Positions 35,605-47,824 of a DNA stretch of 64,000 nt are shown here, one piece after another. Positions within the stretch are counted from its first letter, which is position 1, and each line of letters opens with the position of its first letter. This stretch comes from Nematostella vectensis (taxonomy: Eukaryota; Cnidaria; Anthozoa; Actiniaria; Edwardsiidae). The notes under the pieces were generated by a model, which was not told the origin of the DNA, did not search any database, and saw nothing but the letters and a program-made list of their open reading frames with translations. A program made the translations under genes and the position numbers. The DNA lies in NCBI RefSeq assembly GCF_932526225.1, contig NC_064036.1:7199519-7263518 (forward strand). The letters run 5' to 3'.

Positions 35605-36574
35605 AAGGAAAAGGTCATTATTTGCTGTGGGAAGGGCTGCTAAATTGAATTTTTTCTGGTTCAAAAATTTGACCCTCCCCCAATCTCAAGCACAAAAATG
35701 GCGACCCTCAACCAGAAAGTTATTTAACCCCATGATTGCAGAGATAACAAATGTAGTAGACACCCACAAATGTAATAAACCCACAATTGTAATAAGTTGC
35801 CCATGAATTTAGTAAGCTCACAAAACCATTGTAATAACAAGTAATCTGTGCAGTAAAAACAAAGAAAGGGGATTGGGCACTGCCAAGAAGAAAAATATAT
35901 GTTATATAATTTGGTAAACGGAATATGGCATAAATGTCACTGTTTCAAATTCAAATTGTGCGGAGACAGACACCCTCCCCCCGCATGTGAAATTGTTGTG
36001 GTGGTGGTGCTGGTTTGGGGGAGGGGGGGGGGTTAAACGTGGTGGTTGGGGGGGGGGGGGGGGGTTAAAACACCACCAAGCCAGGAGAAGTGTTGTTTCC
36101 AGCCCATTTTTCAGGGGTGTAAATAATATTGTAAATACTATTTCCCATGAAAATTTTGCCATTTTCAACAACAATCTGAAAAGTTAGTAGGATGGGAGGG
36201 CTTTGACAGGAATTGAAATTCGCAAATTAATTGATGGTAGTGAATAAAACTGAAACTGCAAAAGATAAAAAAAGTAGAAGCCAGGCTTTAGTGGATAATG
36301 GTTTTCAATGCAAGCAAGACACAAGTGCAAGCAATGGGCACGTCACACATTCATTCTGTTTTGTGGGGGTTGTGGAGTTCACCCAAAAAATTTTTGAAAT
36401 TCCAGAGTTTGAGGAGACTCGGAAATCTATCAGAATACCTTATCAAAAAAATATGGCCCTCCACTAAGCCCTGTATCAAAATTTGTGGCCCTCCCCTCAA
36501 TCGATGTTAAAAAAATCGCAGCCCTCCTCCCAAACATAGCAGCCCTACCCCCTGTTAAATAATGACCCTTCCCT
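35605..36574. mobile_element. inverted-repeat element, AGGGAAGGGTCATTATTT type
   Basis: The left end AAGGAAAAGGTCATTATTT...GGGAAGGGCTGCT pairs, with mismatches, with the right end, whose complement reads AGGGAAGGGTCATTATTT...GGGGGTAGGGCTGCT. Inner ends carry further paired words (GACCCTCCCCC, GCAGCCCTCC). Two long G runs lie at 36015-36062. About 970 bases, with no coding capacity. The element at 61744-62415 has related termini. Confidence 0.65.
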
Positions 36575-36785
36575 AATAATTCAAGTTATTATTGAAATTC
36601 CCTCCACCTGCCAGTGGAGGGAATTTCCGAGGAGCCAGGCCTCCGGGCCACAGCTCCCCGCCCCCCAGGAAGATACCCGTTACACCTTTCGGTGGAATAT
36701 ACTTACCTAGTTAGTTGCATGCTACACTAAGGGTGTGGTGGGAGGGCCGCAACTAGGCCACCAAGGGCCGCAACTAGGCCGCAAG

Positions 36786-37222
36786 GGCCACAATAATAAT
36801 AAAATTAATAATAATAAACAATAGCAATAGCACTAATAATAGCAATAACAATAACGATAGTAGTAGCAATAATCATAGCAATATCAATAATAATAATACC
36901 GATAATAATAGTAATGACAATAGCGATAGTAATGTAATAGCAATAGCAAGAGCAAGAGCATTAGCAATAACAATAGAAATGGCAATAATAATAGCCATAA
37001 CAATAGTAACCATAGCACTGGCAATAATTATAGCAATAACAATAGCACTAGCAATGATAATAGCAATAGCGATAATAATAGCAATAACAATAACCGTAGC
37101 AAGCAATAGCACTAGCAATAAGGATACCGATGATGATAGCAGTAGCAATGATAATAGTCATAACCATAGAACTAGCAATAGTAATAGCAATGGCAATGGC
37201 AATAACAATAATAATGTATGTA
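36786..37222. repeat. AAT/AGC-rich low-complexity tract
   Basis: Irregular mixture of AATAGC, AATAAC and AATAAT words over about 430 bases. It produces short repetitive ORFs on both strands that are not genes. Confidence 0.9.
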
Positions 37223-37604
37223 TAGTTACTATTCCACTCGCAGTCAAAAACTGAATTACAGGAACAGGTAGCACACCACACATTTAGATACTTAACAAAC
37301 ACAAATTGCTAGTCGTTGTTTGCTAAGTCGTTGTAGGAGGCTGGGAGGAGCTGGATTGTCACGAGGTGTGTGTGTGTGTGTGGGGAAGGGGTTCTGTAGT
37401 TCTCGAGCAAATTAGTTGCGTGCAGGGTGGTCTAGTCTAGGGGAACTGCTGTCACTCTTCCAGGTAACGCAGTTATGTGTGAGGCCACACCTCATGGCAT
37501 TCTAGGGCCTAGATCCACTGCAGATGCCGTAGCCTAAGAGGGAGGAGATGGGGCTTACCCATCTAACTACAACAGCACTGGGGCTGGTGGGGGGAGCCCT
37601 TGCC

Positions 37605-38742
37605 ATGCCCAACACGACACTGCTAGGGCATTGAGAGAGAGGTGGATCAGCCGCCCCAACACAACACTGCTAGGGCATTGAGAGAGAGGTGGATTAGCCG
37701 CCCCAACACAACACTGCTAGGGCAGTGAGAGAGAGGTGGATTAGCCGCCACACCACGACACTGCTAGGGCAGTAAAAGAGAGGTGGATTAGCCGCCCAAA
37801 CACGACACTGCTAGGGCAGTAAAAGAGAGGTGGATCAGCCGCCCCAACACGACACTGCTAGGGCAGTAAAAGAGAGGTGGATCAGCCGCCCCAACACGAC
37901 ACTGCTAGGGCAGTAAAAGAGAGGTGGATTAGCCGCCCCAACACAACACTGCTAGGGCAGTGAGAGAGAGGTGGATTAGCCACCCCAACACAACACTGCT
38001 AGGGCAGTAAAAGAGAGGTGGATTAGCCGCCCAAACACGACACTGCTAGGGCAGTGAGAGAGAGGTGGATTAGCTGCCCCAAAACGACACTGCTAGGGCA
38101 GTGAGAGAGAGGTGGATTAGCCGCCCCAACACAACAATGCTAGGGCAGTGAGAGAGAGGTGGATTAGCCGCCCCAACACAACACTGCTAGGGCAGTGAGA
38201 GAGAGGTGGATTAGCTGCCCCAAAATGACACTGCTAGGGCAGTGAAAGAGAGGTGGATTAGCCGCCCCAACACAACACTGCTAGGGAATTGAGAGAGAGG
38301 TGGATTAGCTGCCCCAAAACGACACTGCTAGGGCAGTGAGAGAGAGGTGGATTAGCCGCCCCAACACAACACTGCTAGGGCAGTGAGAGAGAGGTGGATC
38401 AGCCGCCCCAACACGACACTGCTAGGGAATTGAGAGAGAGGTGGATTAGCTGCCCCAAAACGACACTGCTAGGGCAGTGAGAGAGAGGTGGATTAGCCAC
38501 CTCAACACGACACTGCTAGGGCAGTGAGAGAGAGGTGGATTAGCCACCCCAGCACGACACTGCTAGGGCAGTGAGAGAGAGGTGGATTAGCCGCCCCAAC
38601 ACGACAATGCTAGGGCAGTGAGAGAGAGGTGGATTAGCCACCCCAACACAACACTGCTAGGGCATTGAGAGAGAGGTGGATTAGCCACCCCAACACGACA
38701 CTGCTAGGGCAGTGAGAGAAAGGTGGATTAGCCACCCCAACA
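37605..38742. repeat. 47-bp minisatellite, about 24 units
   Basis: TGCTAGGGCA recurs every 47 bases (for example 37621, 37668). Units read CAACACRACACTGCTAGGGC then AGTGAGAGAGAGGTGGATTAGCCGCCC. Variants (GAATT for GCAGT, AAAAGAG for GAGAGAG, CTGCCCCAAAAC) recur in a mosaic, suggesting block duplication. Confidence 0.95.
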
Positions 38743-39704
38743 TAACATCTAGATGCTCCGGGCGAGGCTTGGCCGCAGCTGTTATCGTCCAAAGGCAAAG
38801 TCATATACAGCAATATGATCCACCAGTGTGGTTGGTATTCCCCAGCAAGATTATTACAAGTAAATACGTCTAACCATAGTAAGGTAACCCGAGCCAATTC
38901 AGCAAATGTTGTTGATAGTTAGGTTTCTGTCGTTCAGCCAGCTCAACTGCTACCAGCATCTGTTAAGTACATGCTTGACACACTGACTCTGCTAAACATC
39001 GTGGCATTCTACAAAACGACAAGCCAGCACACTGCATACATACTGACAGTATATATTACTCACCACTACCACCGACGTGAAGTGAAGGTTCGTCAATGTT
39101 AACTGCAATTGCATCTTTCCTCCACTAGCAAACGTGCCCTGATGTTGAGATGCTATAGCTCTGTCACACTAAGTGGCCTTGAGTCGTTTGCTTTTACCGA
39201 AGCGGTCGCCTCCAGCCATTGAAAACACCTCCCCACAAAAACGCGTCCGGCTGTGCGAACATGATCGGAACTTGTAGGCCTACCGAAGATTCCTGCTTGA
39301 GTACTTTTTGCCATTGAAAACACGGCGAAAAACCCGCGAATCCAGTGTTGAGTCGAGCGAGATTTGCAGAACTCTCAGAGAGGATGCAAACGTGCCAAGG
39401 CCTGAATAACCGGGGCGCCCAAGCCGCAGCAGGGACTAGACCCAGGAGCGCGCGGTCATCCTCGATTTTAACTTATGCTAAATTGCGCTTATGCTTATGT
39501 AGCATACATGTAAATCTAATACAAATCTTACCTCAACTCGGCGCTATCAGAGACCAAGTTCGGCGAAGGCGCGAAAAACTAAACGTTGATTTATGGGTAG
39601 CCCAAGATTCCCTCGGGCACAGGATACCCGGTGCAATGACCGCTGTTTTGATAATCGCCGGTTAATTTCTTATCAAGAGGACAAGAAAGTGGGGAAGTAA
39701 AGTA
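38743..39704. other. gene-free stretch
   Basis: No exon supported. A moderately GC-rich, CpG-containing patch lies at about 39180-39460; whether it marks a promoter is not decidable here. Confidence 0.4.
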
Positions 39705-40105
39705 CCGTAATGATTTGAATAAGCGCCCTCCTTCAAATTAGCGCCCCATCCCCAACAAGCAACCCCCTTCGACCTCGAATTTTGGAATAAGCGCCCCCTC
39801 CCCAATAAGCGCTCTCTCTCCCATCCCACTAAAAAAACCTCAAAATGCACCGACTTGAACGTTGTAAATTTAGCTCGCATTGATTTGCTTACATTAGAAC
39901 ACGGGCCTATTTATTGTTCCTTTAACTTCTTTATCCAAAAAAAAAGCAAGCTTTGTTCTCAATCTATTCAGAAGCTGGTATAATTTCGCCGAAGAAATCA
40001 CCGCCCCCTCCCCACCCAATAAGCGCCCCCTCCCCGCCCAATAAGCGCCCCCTCTTCCAATAAACGTCCCTCTAAAGACCCGAAAAATTATTCAAATCAT
40101 TACGG
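39705..40105. mobile_element. MITE with 18-bp perfect inverted repeats (CCGTAATGATTTGAATAA)
   Basis: 39705-39722 is the exact reverse complement of 40088-40105. Inside both ends are several copies of AATAAGCGCCCC. No open frame. Degenerate AATAAGCGCC words continue to about 41010, suggesting older copies. Confidence 0.85.
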
Positions 40106-42870
40106 AATCACAACAATTTTGCTATTTAAATACTAAAAAGTTTTGTCATGCCTTCTTTATTTGTTACTTGTTTTATACCGTAAATGCATTAAATGCATAT
40201 GTTTATATTCTACTTTTGGATTTTACATTTTATTGATCTCGTAAACGCCGGGGACCTTTATTAAATTTCGATGGTCCGAAGTGAGTGTTTATTTGATAGG
40301 ATAGGCGTTTATTAGAGAGGAGTGTTAATTATAAACTTTAACAATATAACAAACCCAACTGTAGTGGGGTTCTAATTTTAAATTATAGCCTGCGCAGCAA
40401 GAATGTCTTGACATTGAGCTAGAAGCTACTCGTTTGCCAGAGGACAGACGCTACTCGCTTACTAGAAGACAATCAAATTTGATTTATATGACAGGAATCC
40501 CTGTGTCGTTTGTTTTTAAGCTGGAAGGGAGGGGAGGGGCGTTCAATAGAGGGGGAGTTTGTTAAATGCAAACTTGTAGGGGGGTGTTCATTAGATAAGA
40601 GACGTTCTCCAATTATTACATTGGATAAGCGCTTCCCTTGAATAAGCACCTCCCCCTAATAAGCACCCCCTTTGAACCAAAACTATTAATAACCACCTCC
40701 CCCTAATAAGCGCCCCTCTCCCCCCAAAGTTTAATGTAACTTAGTAAAATGAGTATTATACAAATATTTAATGAATGAAAGTTTATCAAAAAAGTTGCTC
40801 AAAGGTGTTTTAATGGTATGTACCGTATTTACCCGCGTATAAGACGCACCCGCGTATAAGCCGCACCCCGAATTACAAATTCATATTAAAGAATCAACAA
40901 CATAATTTGGCTTTTTATGCAAGTTTTCGTCCTTCAATAAACACCCCCTTGAATATTGCACCTCCCGCGAATTAGCGCCCCTTCTTAGAGTCAAAAAAAT
41001 AATATGCACCGGGACGCTTATTAAATTGTAAGTAAGTTTCAGAGTTTGTATTAGCAAACGATACCTATTTGAATTCCGGAACTCGAATGGCAGCAGCAGA
41101 AAACAATTCAGAGCCAGACTTGAAATGTAGTCTGACATTGCAGCCGTTTTCCACCAAACTACACCTGAATACTCAAATTTCACAAGTTTCAGTGAGGACG
41201 GCAGGGGACATAACTAGTTATAATTGATAGAATTGAGTATTAACCCTATTCAGACTGGGGGGAGGGGGTTCTTTAAGCCTCTCCTCCGGAAAAATTCGTA
41301 TAACTTCTGAACTATAGCAGCTAAGAGGCTAAAAACACAACAGCGCTATAATTTTTTTTTACCTCGAATCTTTGGGGGAAGGTGTGGGTAAATTCTGCTC
41401 TCTCAAAGCTGTTGTTAAAAATGCCACTAGATTTACTAGATGACACTTTAAAAGCTCATATTAGGCATTTATCATTACTATGAGCAGTAATACATGCATG
41501 TAATTTTTTTCTGTAATAATTCCAGATTTTTTTTTTTTTGCAAAAATAATAAGAATCCAAGATGGCGGATCCAAGACGGCGGTAATTCTTTAAAAAATGA
41601 TTATAAACGTTTTTATGGCCTTTTTGCATTGTAAAGCCGTTAAAAGGTTGATTTCGACATATCTGAATGATAGAAAATGATTTCAACCCGATATCTGATA
41701 ATTTAGGCAATATTTGAAAGAATGCCTACACCTCGTATTTATGACGTCATTGGGACGTCATAATTGATTCGACCACACCCAAAATAGAATGTGACAATTC
41801 TTTGCAGGTTGGTTATCATTGTCTGTAAGTTTGATGGTCATAGCCTACGCGGTTCATGAAATACGGAGGGGGGGGGGGGGGGCTTTAACCTTAGCCATCG
41901 ATTGATATGGGTACATTTATATAACGTAAGTAATTTTGATTCTACTTCATTTATTAGCATTCAATACACCTGTCATTCTAAACAAAGAAAAAATTTGGTA
42001 CAGAATAAATTGATTGCGAGCAATGCGAACAATGTATTGATTTGTATTTTTTTTTCAAATAGAATACTCACTATGTTGAGAATAGAATACTCACTAGGTT
42101 GAGAATTTAGTGGGTTATTTGCATAAATTATGAAAACGGTCGGGCATTAAGCCACTGCGTTGTTATTACACCGTCGAATCATCGACTTCTCTAATCGTTT
42201 TCCTTGACAGTGCATAAACTTCTTTCTATTTACTTGCTTTTTTTAATTGCAACTCTTTCCCCGCTGCAAGTCTGAAATACGTGGCTGCCTTGGTGTCGAC
42301 TTTTTAATTGTCCAATAGGGATCAACTCTGATATCTAACGGGAAAGGCGTTCGAAAGTAAAAAGGTATATCACATGACGAAATATCTTGAATTTCCTTCT
42401 TGCTCCTTGATATTGTTGTGCACACTCACCAAAATGGGAAAAATGGAATAGTATTCGTGTTTTGAAATACTTTAATAAAAAAAGTTAAAAAATATTGCAT
42501 AGTTTGAAATACTTATTAATATGTATTTATTATATTTACTAAATAATATAACATTCATCACTGACATCCGCTGTAATTTAGGTTAAGGCGTGCAAAAGTA
42601 ATTACTTACCTATTGATCGATTTATTGATTGAAATTCATGCCTTTTAACTGTCTTGTCTGCCCAATGCCTTTTTGCCTATTTTTTGACAACCCCCTTCCC
42701 CGGCTTTCGTTTCGCTTTGTGATTCACAGAGGACTGCTTAAACTTTTACTTTGTTCGTTTTCAGATAAAAAAATTATCGAAATCCAAAACCGGATTTCCT
42801 GGTAAAAAGAAGAATAGGTTAAATTGATCTGATTATTATCCATCTAAAACATATAAAGATGCTGGGTTTT
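40106..42870. other. gene-free stretch with repeat debris
   Basis: Contains decayed AATAAGCGCCCC material (40530-41010), a solitary transposon terminus ACCGTATTTACCCGCGTATA (about 40820-40872), a G run (41867-41882) and a 24-bp tandem duplication (42059-42108). No credible gene. Confidence 0.5.
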
Positions 42871-42872
42871 TT

Positions 42873-43030
42873 CCTGCGCGTACCCGGAATTGGCGGAGTA
42901 GGAGAGGCAGTCATAGGTGTCGTATGCAAAAAGGAAAGTGTTTGCCGATACCTTGATAAGAAATGACCCACTTTTTGGCCGCCAAGGGGGGTGCGCGTGT
43001 ACTTTGCGCACCCCCCTGTGTTCGCGCCTG
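42873..43030. mobile_element. MITE, CAGGCGCGTAC family, copy 2
   Basis: The left terminus is mutated (CCTGCGCGTACCCGG), the right intact (TTCGCGCCTG). The interior shares GCAGTCATAGGT, TGATAAGAAATGACCC and TTTTTGGCCGCCAAG with copies 1 and 4. An inner palindrome of GGTGCGCG...CGCACC follows. Target duplication unclear. Confidence 0.8.
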
Positions 43031-43084
43031 TTTAGCTGCTAACTTCTTCATGATGTCTTTAATAAAACGGCGTAATCCTGATAG

Positions 43085-43178
43085 CAGGCGCGTACCCAGG
43101 ATTAGCTGGGGCGGGATGCGCAGTCATAGGTATGCGCACCCCCCCCCCCCCCCCCCCCCCCCCCTGTGTACGCGCCTG
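43085..43178. mobile_element. MITE, CAGGCGCGTAC family, copy 3 (internally deleted)
   Basis: Begins CAGGCGCGTACCCAGG and ends TGTACGCGCCTG, flanked by the 5-bp duplication GATAG (43080-43084 and 43179-43183). Only 94 bases; the interior is largely a C run. Confidence 0.9.
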
Positions 43179-43267
43179 GATAGTTTTTCATTCACTTGTT
43201 GAGCTTGGTAAACTTGCAGCCCCACCAGATCCCTGCCGGGCATCTGTTATTCTGCCGTCGAATCCTC

Positions 43268-43475
43268 GAATTTCCGGTCTCAACTTTCCACTCCCGATTA
43301 TCTCTTATAAAATCTCTTATCATCTTACTTGATAAATTGTAACCTAAATTTCCTTCTTCTTCCTTGACAATTTATGTCCTTTTCTCGACTTTCCCCTCCC
43401 GGTTATCTCTCATCAAATCTCTTATCGTCTTCCTTGATAACGGTGTAACCTAAACTTCCTTCTTTTTCCTTGACT
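43268..43475. repeat. tandem duplication, about 105-bp unit
   Basis: Two copies of a CT-rich unit (TTATCTCTYATMAAATCTCTTATC...CCTTGATAA...TGTAACCTAAA) offset by about 105 bases. They lie just downstream of the minus-strand secreted-protein gene, probably in its 3' untranslated region. Confidence 0.7.
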
Positions 43476-43478
43476 ATT

Positions 43479-44144
43479 TTAAATCTCCAAAATACCACGC
43501 TTGAACCTCATCGCTGGGAATAAAGTCTTCTCGTATGCAGTTCTGCGGCATCCCCATCTTCCACGGGAACAAATAGAGCGTCGCTTTTGATTCCTGTGTT
43601 TTAGGCCTACCACAGGGATCTCTACATTATGTAAAAACCTAGTGTCCTGTTTGTTAGTAAGCGAATATATCGCTTTCGATAGCTTTCTGCTTGTTTTCCT
43701 AGACGTGTTTCGTAACAGATATCTGTGGAAAAGAAAGATAAGGTCTACCACAGGGATTTCTATATTATGTAAAAACCTAGTGTCCTGTTTGTTAGGAAGC
43801 GAATTCATCGCTTTCGATAGCTTCCTGCTTGTTTTCCTAGCCGTGTTTCGTAACAGATATCTATGAAAGATCTTCACTGATCTTGGTAATTGTTTTTCGT
43901 TTTTTAAGAGTTCTTCTCTAGGATAATTTTGCAGTTTTTTAGATGCTTCTTGTAGATGAACAGGGTGTTTGATCTCTGCTAGGTTTTTGCGACAACGAGA
44001 ATCTCCAGAGGGACATATAACATGGCCTATATTATTGATCATGTACGTAGATTTCTTTCCTTTTATCGAGTGACCGCTCGTCTGCAGAGCGCATGCGTAA
44101 AACGTTGCTATGGCGAGCCCGCAGACCCAAATTTGTGCGTCCAT
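43479..44144 (-). CDS. unrecognised secreted protein with internal duplication; prohormone-like (221 aa)
   Basis: I do not recognise the family. MDAQIWVCGLAIATFYACAL is a clear signal peptide. Cysteines 44 and 51 sit in C-x3-D-x2-C-R-x4-E. Two 40-residue repeats follow (about 94-133 and 140-179; each HRYLLRNT-RKTSRKLSKA... to EIPVV), offset by exactly 138 bases. Near the C terminus, KRRSICSRGRWGCRR places a short C-x6-C loop between dibasic sites, as in processed peptide hormones. The start is supported by context: a polypyrimidine tract and CAG acceptor end about 20 bases upstream of the ATG, a GAG|GTAAGT donor lies at about 44402, and a TATATAAG box lies at about 44482-44491, giving a leader exon and a 5' UTR intron. 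Role as a peptide precursor is inference; a structural or antimicrobial secreted protein is equally possible. Confidence 0.65.
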   Translation of the reverse strand: MDAQIWVCGLAIATFYACALQTSGHSIKGKKSTYMINNIGHVICPSGDSRCRKNLAEIKHPVHLQEASKKLQNYPREELLKNEKQLPRSVKIFHRYLLRNTARKTSRKLSKAMNSLPNKQDTRFLHNIEIPVVDLIFLFHRYLLRNTSRKTSRKLSKAIYSLTNKQDTRFLHNVEIPVVGLKHRNQKRRSICSRGRWGCRRTAYEKTLFPAMRFKRGILEI

Positions 44145-44481
44145 ATTTGATGTTTCTGAAACAGTAAAAAGAGAGTGGATGTATTTAGATTGGAGTCAAA
44201 CAGGGACTTCATACCTATTATGCCTAGTGATTATTAGGTATTTTGAATTTTCTGTTTCTAAACAATATATTTTTTTAAAATCCATAATCTTTTCCTATAC
44301 TTCTAAAATTACATCTCAAACTCATCTCAAACTGTTTTCACATCTTCAGTAGAAAGCAAGATGTCCCAACAAACTGATACCAGCAGAAATTAAAGACTTA
44401 CCTCGCCTAGAGCAGTTGCTGTCTTGACACGCTATCTTGTTTGTTGTTCTCTTATCTCTAACAAAGCTTGCTTCATGTGCT

Positions 44482-44491
44482 TCTTATATAA
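44482..44491 (-). promoter_or_regulatory. TATA box of the minus-strand secreted-protein gene
   Basis: CTTATATAAG (palindromic) lies about 80 bases upstream, on the minus strand, of the GTAAGT donor at about 44402. A start site some 30 bases below it would give a leader exon of roughly 50-60 bases. Confidence 0.5.
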
Positions 44492-44579
44492 GCCGGGTAT
44501 GGATGAATTTCACGTGTTCTTTTATCTGATCTATCATTACGGAAATAACTTAAGTGAAAATTAACGCTTCCTTTTGGGG

Positions 44580-45430
44580 TCGGTTGCACCAAGCCTGAAT
44601 AAGTTATCCGCCGGATAGGCGCTACCCGCTGGATAAAATCACTATCCAGCGGATATCCTTTTTTTTTAAGAACGTCTAATTTTCAGTTGAGCAGGGGCGG
44701 TGTATCTTTTTGGAGCAACGTAAAGCTGAAGATGTTCTTAACAATGTTTTTAAATTTTAGTTTTTATAAGAATATAATACTCAATGAATTATTTTATTAG
44801 GAAGGGAATTCAACAAATAAGAATAGCAATAATATTTAAGGGTGTATTATGAAACCAATTCGATTCTGCATTTTAGAATGCATCACACGAACAAAACTAA
44901 ACATTTTCCTGCTATCTCAGCCTCTGCATGTTCTTTTAGCATGTTCTTAAAATTTGGTGGAATTTTAGGCTGGATGTTCTTATAAAAAGGTTCTTATATA
45001 TAAAAAAAAGCAAGTGTAGTTATCTTGCGGATAAAATAGCGTTGCACAAAGCGTGGATAGAACGCTGGATAACTAACCACGGAATAGCCGTCATTTACCA
45101 CTAAACAAGTGCTTTTCCCAGTTTTCTCAATTACAGCAAATCCTCATTACTGCTAGCCAAACCAAAGTGTAAATTACCTGTTTTCTTAGATATTAAGTGT
45201 AGTGACAGCGTTAATATTGCCCTGGGTACCAGAGAAGGAAGGGAGACCCATGGTACGTTAATATCTAAGTAAACAGATAATTTACACGTTTGGCTAGCAG
45301 TAAAGAATTAAGAAAACTGGGAAAAGCACTTGTTTTTTATGCATGCGCCAAATACTTTTTGACTTTTGAGACTAGAGTGTTATAATAAACAAAACATTCC
45401 CATGCACATATCAGTGCAACCGGGGGTAGT
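44580..45430. mobile_element. possible composite element bounded by CGGTTGCAC termini
   Basis: TCGGTTGCACCAAGCC (44580) and GTGCAACCGGGG (45414) are inverted. TTATCCGCCGGAT/GCTGGATAA words recur near the left end and near 45030-45080. A repeat related to 55245-55355 and a large palindrome (45105-45332) lie inside. Boundaries are tentative. Confidence 0.4.
45105..45332. repeat. large imperfect palindrome (foldback)
   Basis: The left arm (about 45105-45194: ACAAGTGCTTTTCCCAGTTT...CTTAGATATTA) is complementary to the right arm (about 45259-45332: TAATATCTAAG...AAAGCACTTGT), including GCTAGCCAAAC...GTGTAAATTA. The spacer is about 65 bases. Confidence 0.85.
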
Positions 45431-47028
45431 CATACAAAATATATGACAGATAAGTTACCAATTAACCGTAGTGTGGATTATAATGCAATATAGTGGAGTC
45501 GGGGGAAGGGAGGGTGGGGAGCTGATTTGGACAGAATCACGGAGTTTTTTTTATCAGGCAAGTCGATGCTTGACTGTAGACGTTGAATAAGATTACTCAG
45601 ACGCACGCGTGAAATTCCCGAATGTTAGAGGCAAGCAGCTCTCCACACCCCCCCCCCTTCCCCCAGTAAACAAAAATAGCCCCACCCCCTCAGCAAATCC
45701 TGGCCATGCTGGTATCTTTGGATATGTTATGTCATTCTGGACTAGCTGCTACAAGACATCTGCTCTTTATCCCACCGTGTTTTCTTTGCATGTTTCTAGG
45801 GAGGTGGGGTGGGTTGCCGAACTCGTCCACTGATTGCTCTATCGTGATTGGACCTTACCCTGTTACCGGCCCCAGCCTAGAATAATGATTTTAAGTATTT
45901 TCATAACTATTAAGCGGAAACAACCAGCGTAAATCACACACCCTAAGATATACTGCCATTTGTATCTGAAAAAGCTGTTGATGTCAGGTTTTCGAGCGGT
46001 TCTTGTTCTTGTATGGCTTGTGATATTCCCAACAACCACGCGGCAGTTAAACATAAACTATTTTTGTTGTTTTCATACAAACTTCTCGTTATTCCAGTAT
46101 TCGATGATTCTTGTGCAAATGATTAAGAGAAAATTCACCAGATGTTCTACCAGTCTACGGTGAAAATAGTGTACCAAGCAACCTCGTCCCATAGGTTGTG
46201 TACCAAGATCATCTCCGTCTGTGCTTTTACTATGCAAAGCTTTAGTGTAGCTATAGAGACAAAATTGACGTGGGCAATCAGCCAGAGAAAATAGGGGTAA
46301 GGTGAATTGGCTAGCCACTCGTTCACTTTGAAACACGTCTCAAATGCAAACTTTTTCCTTACTAGGTATCTCTATTTTTCCTCCTCCCCCTAGCATCCCT
46401 CGGCTCCCAGTTTCCATTCTCCCCGTCGCATTTGACTAGTACTTGGTCTTACCTCCTGATGATAAACCCTGTACTACTAGAAAACACGTGGGGCTGCTTA
46501 ACCTTTCAAAGAGCTCTATGAAATATTCATTCCTTATTTACCGTAATTTATTATACATTTATGTGCATGTTTATGAACTTTTGTTGTTTTCATTATATTT
46601 TAACTCACTTTTTTCTCCACCAGCGTGTACACCTTACCCCTTATCAGCCTTTTTGTTTTCCGGTCTATACCTCCCTACCCACTACCTCCTCCTTAATCTT
46701 CCCATTCACCCTATACGCCATGACAAGAACAATTGCATCACTATCCCGTACACTCCTTATAGTCCAACTCCACTTAGCATTATCCCCACAATGACCCTCC
46801 CGCCCTCACCCCTGCCACCAACCTCTACCCGTATCACAACCATTATCCCCATTTTATGTCCCCCTTCTCCCCAGGTGCCATGGTACAAATACCCGCTTTT
46901 AACCAAAAAATCAATTTCAAGGCTTTTTTTCATAGGGGACTCGTTTTTCACACCAAAACAGGAGAACATGTTCTCCTGACCAAAACCAATGACTGCGGCT
47001 TTTAACTCTCCTGAGATAATATTTATTT
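45431..47028. other. gene-free stretch
   Basis: C-rich and CT-rich sequence with open frames that look like low-complexity artefacts (Pro/Thr-rich). No exon supported. Confidence 0.45.
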
Positions 47029-47120
47029 ATTCATTCATTCGTTCGTTCGTTCGTTCGTTCGTTCGTTCGTTCGTTCGTTCGTTTGTTTGTTTGTTTGTTT
47101 GTTTGTTTGTTTGTTTGTTT
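47029..47120. repeat. compound tetranucleotide repeat (TTCA/TTCG/TTTG)n
   Basis: TTCATTCA passes into about 12 units of TTCG and then about 10 units of TTTG. Confidence 0.95.
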
Positions 47121-47704
47121 TTTGCGCACAATGGTGGAAATGCTCTGTAGCACGAATAAACGTCCTGGGGCCCCAAGGATGGCATGTGTCGTAAACTTGG
47201 GACATCGTCATAACATGGTACTTTGAAGGGGCCCAAATATTTTCTAGCCTTCGCCTACACTTGAGCATCCTTTAGGTTATTTAAACATTTCACTTATAAC
47301 AATCTAGCCAAAAGAAGGAATATATAAACTATCAAATTCTGAATTGAATTTGAAATTTGGATTTTTTTACAGATCTTTTCCTGGCCGCGCGAAAGGAGAT
47401 TGAATCGAGTGTATAATTCCAAGTTTTGGCGGGAAAATCTAAAACAACGTATTTTCCATACAAACCACATACCATTTTTAAGTTGGAAATATAAAGAATT
47501 GACCAAATCTATAAACTCTGAAAGGTTATATCAGGGGGGGGCAATTCCCCCCCCTTCTACAGCCCAAAACTCAGTAAATGTATGAGACAATATCTAAAAT
47601 ACAGGAGAAAATTCCTTGAAAGGGCCTTTTGGTCCCCCTCCTGTTCAAAATCCTGGCTACGCCGCTGTATATGGACTTTAAATGGGCATTAACTCCTATA
47701 GAAC

Positions 47705-47824
47705 CATACGCTGTTTCATAAGGTTATCGGTTGTTTATTTGTAAAATAATCGTTATTTATAGCATATACGCTGTTTTATAAGGCTATCGGCTGTTTATTT
47801 GTAAAATAATTGTTATTTGTAGCA
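47705..47824. repeat. 60-bp tandem duplication
   Basis: Two copies of a unit beginning TACGCTGTTT and containing TGTTTATTTGTAAAATAAT, offset by 60 bases with a few differences. The surrounding 47121-48422 has no gene. Confidence 0.85.

Noticed and set aside
36979-37302. Repetitive hydrophobic ORFs on both strands
   Set aside because: Products of the AAT/AGC low-complexity tract.
37605-38742. CRISPR-like array (regular repeats)
   Set aside because: Units are contiguous with no unique spacers, and the genome is eukaryotic; it is a minisatellite.
46443-46979. 178-codon Pro/Thr-rich + ORF
   Set aside because: C-rich compositional bias, no domain, signal peptide or splice structure that supports a gene.
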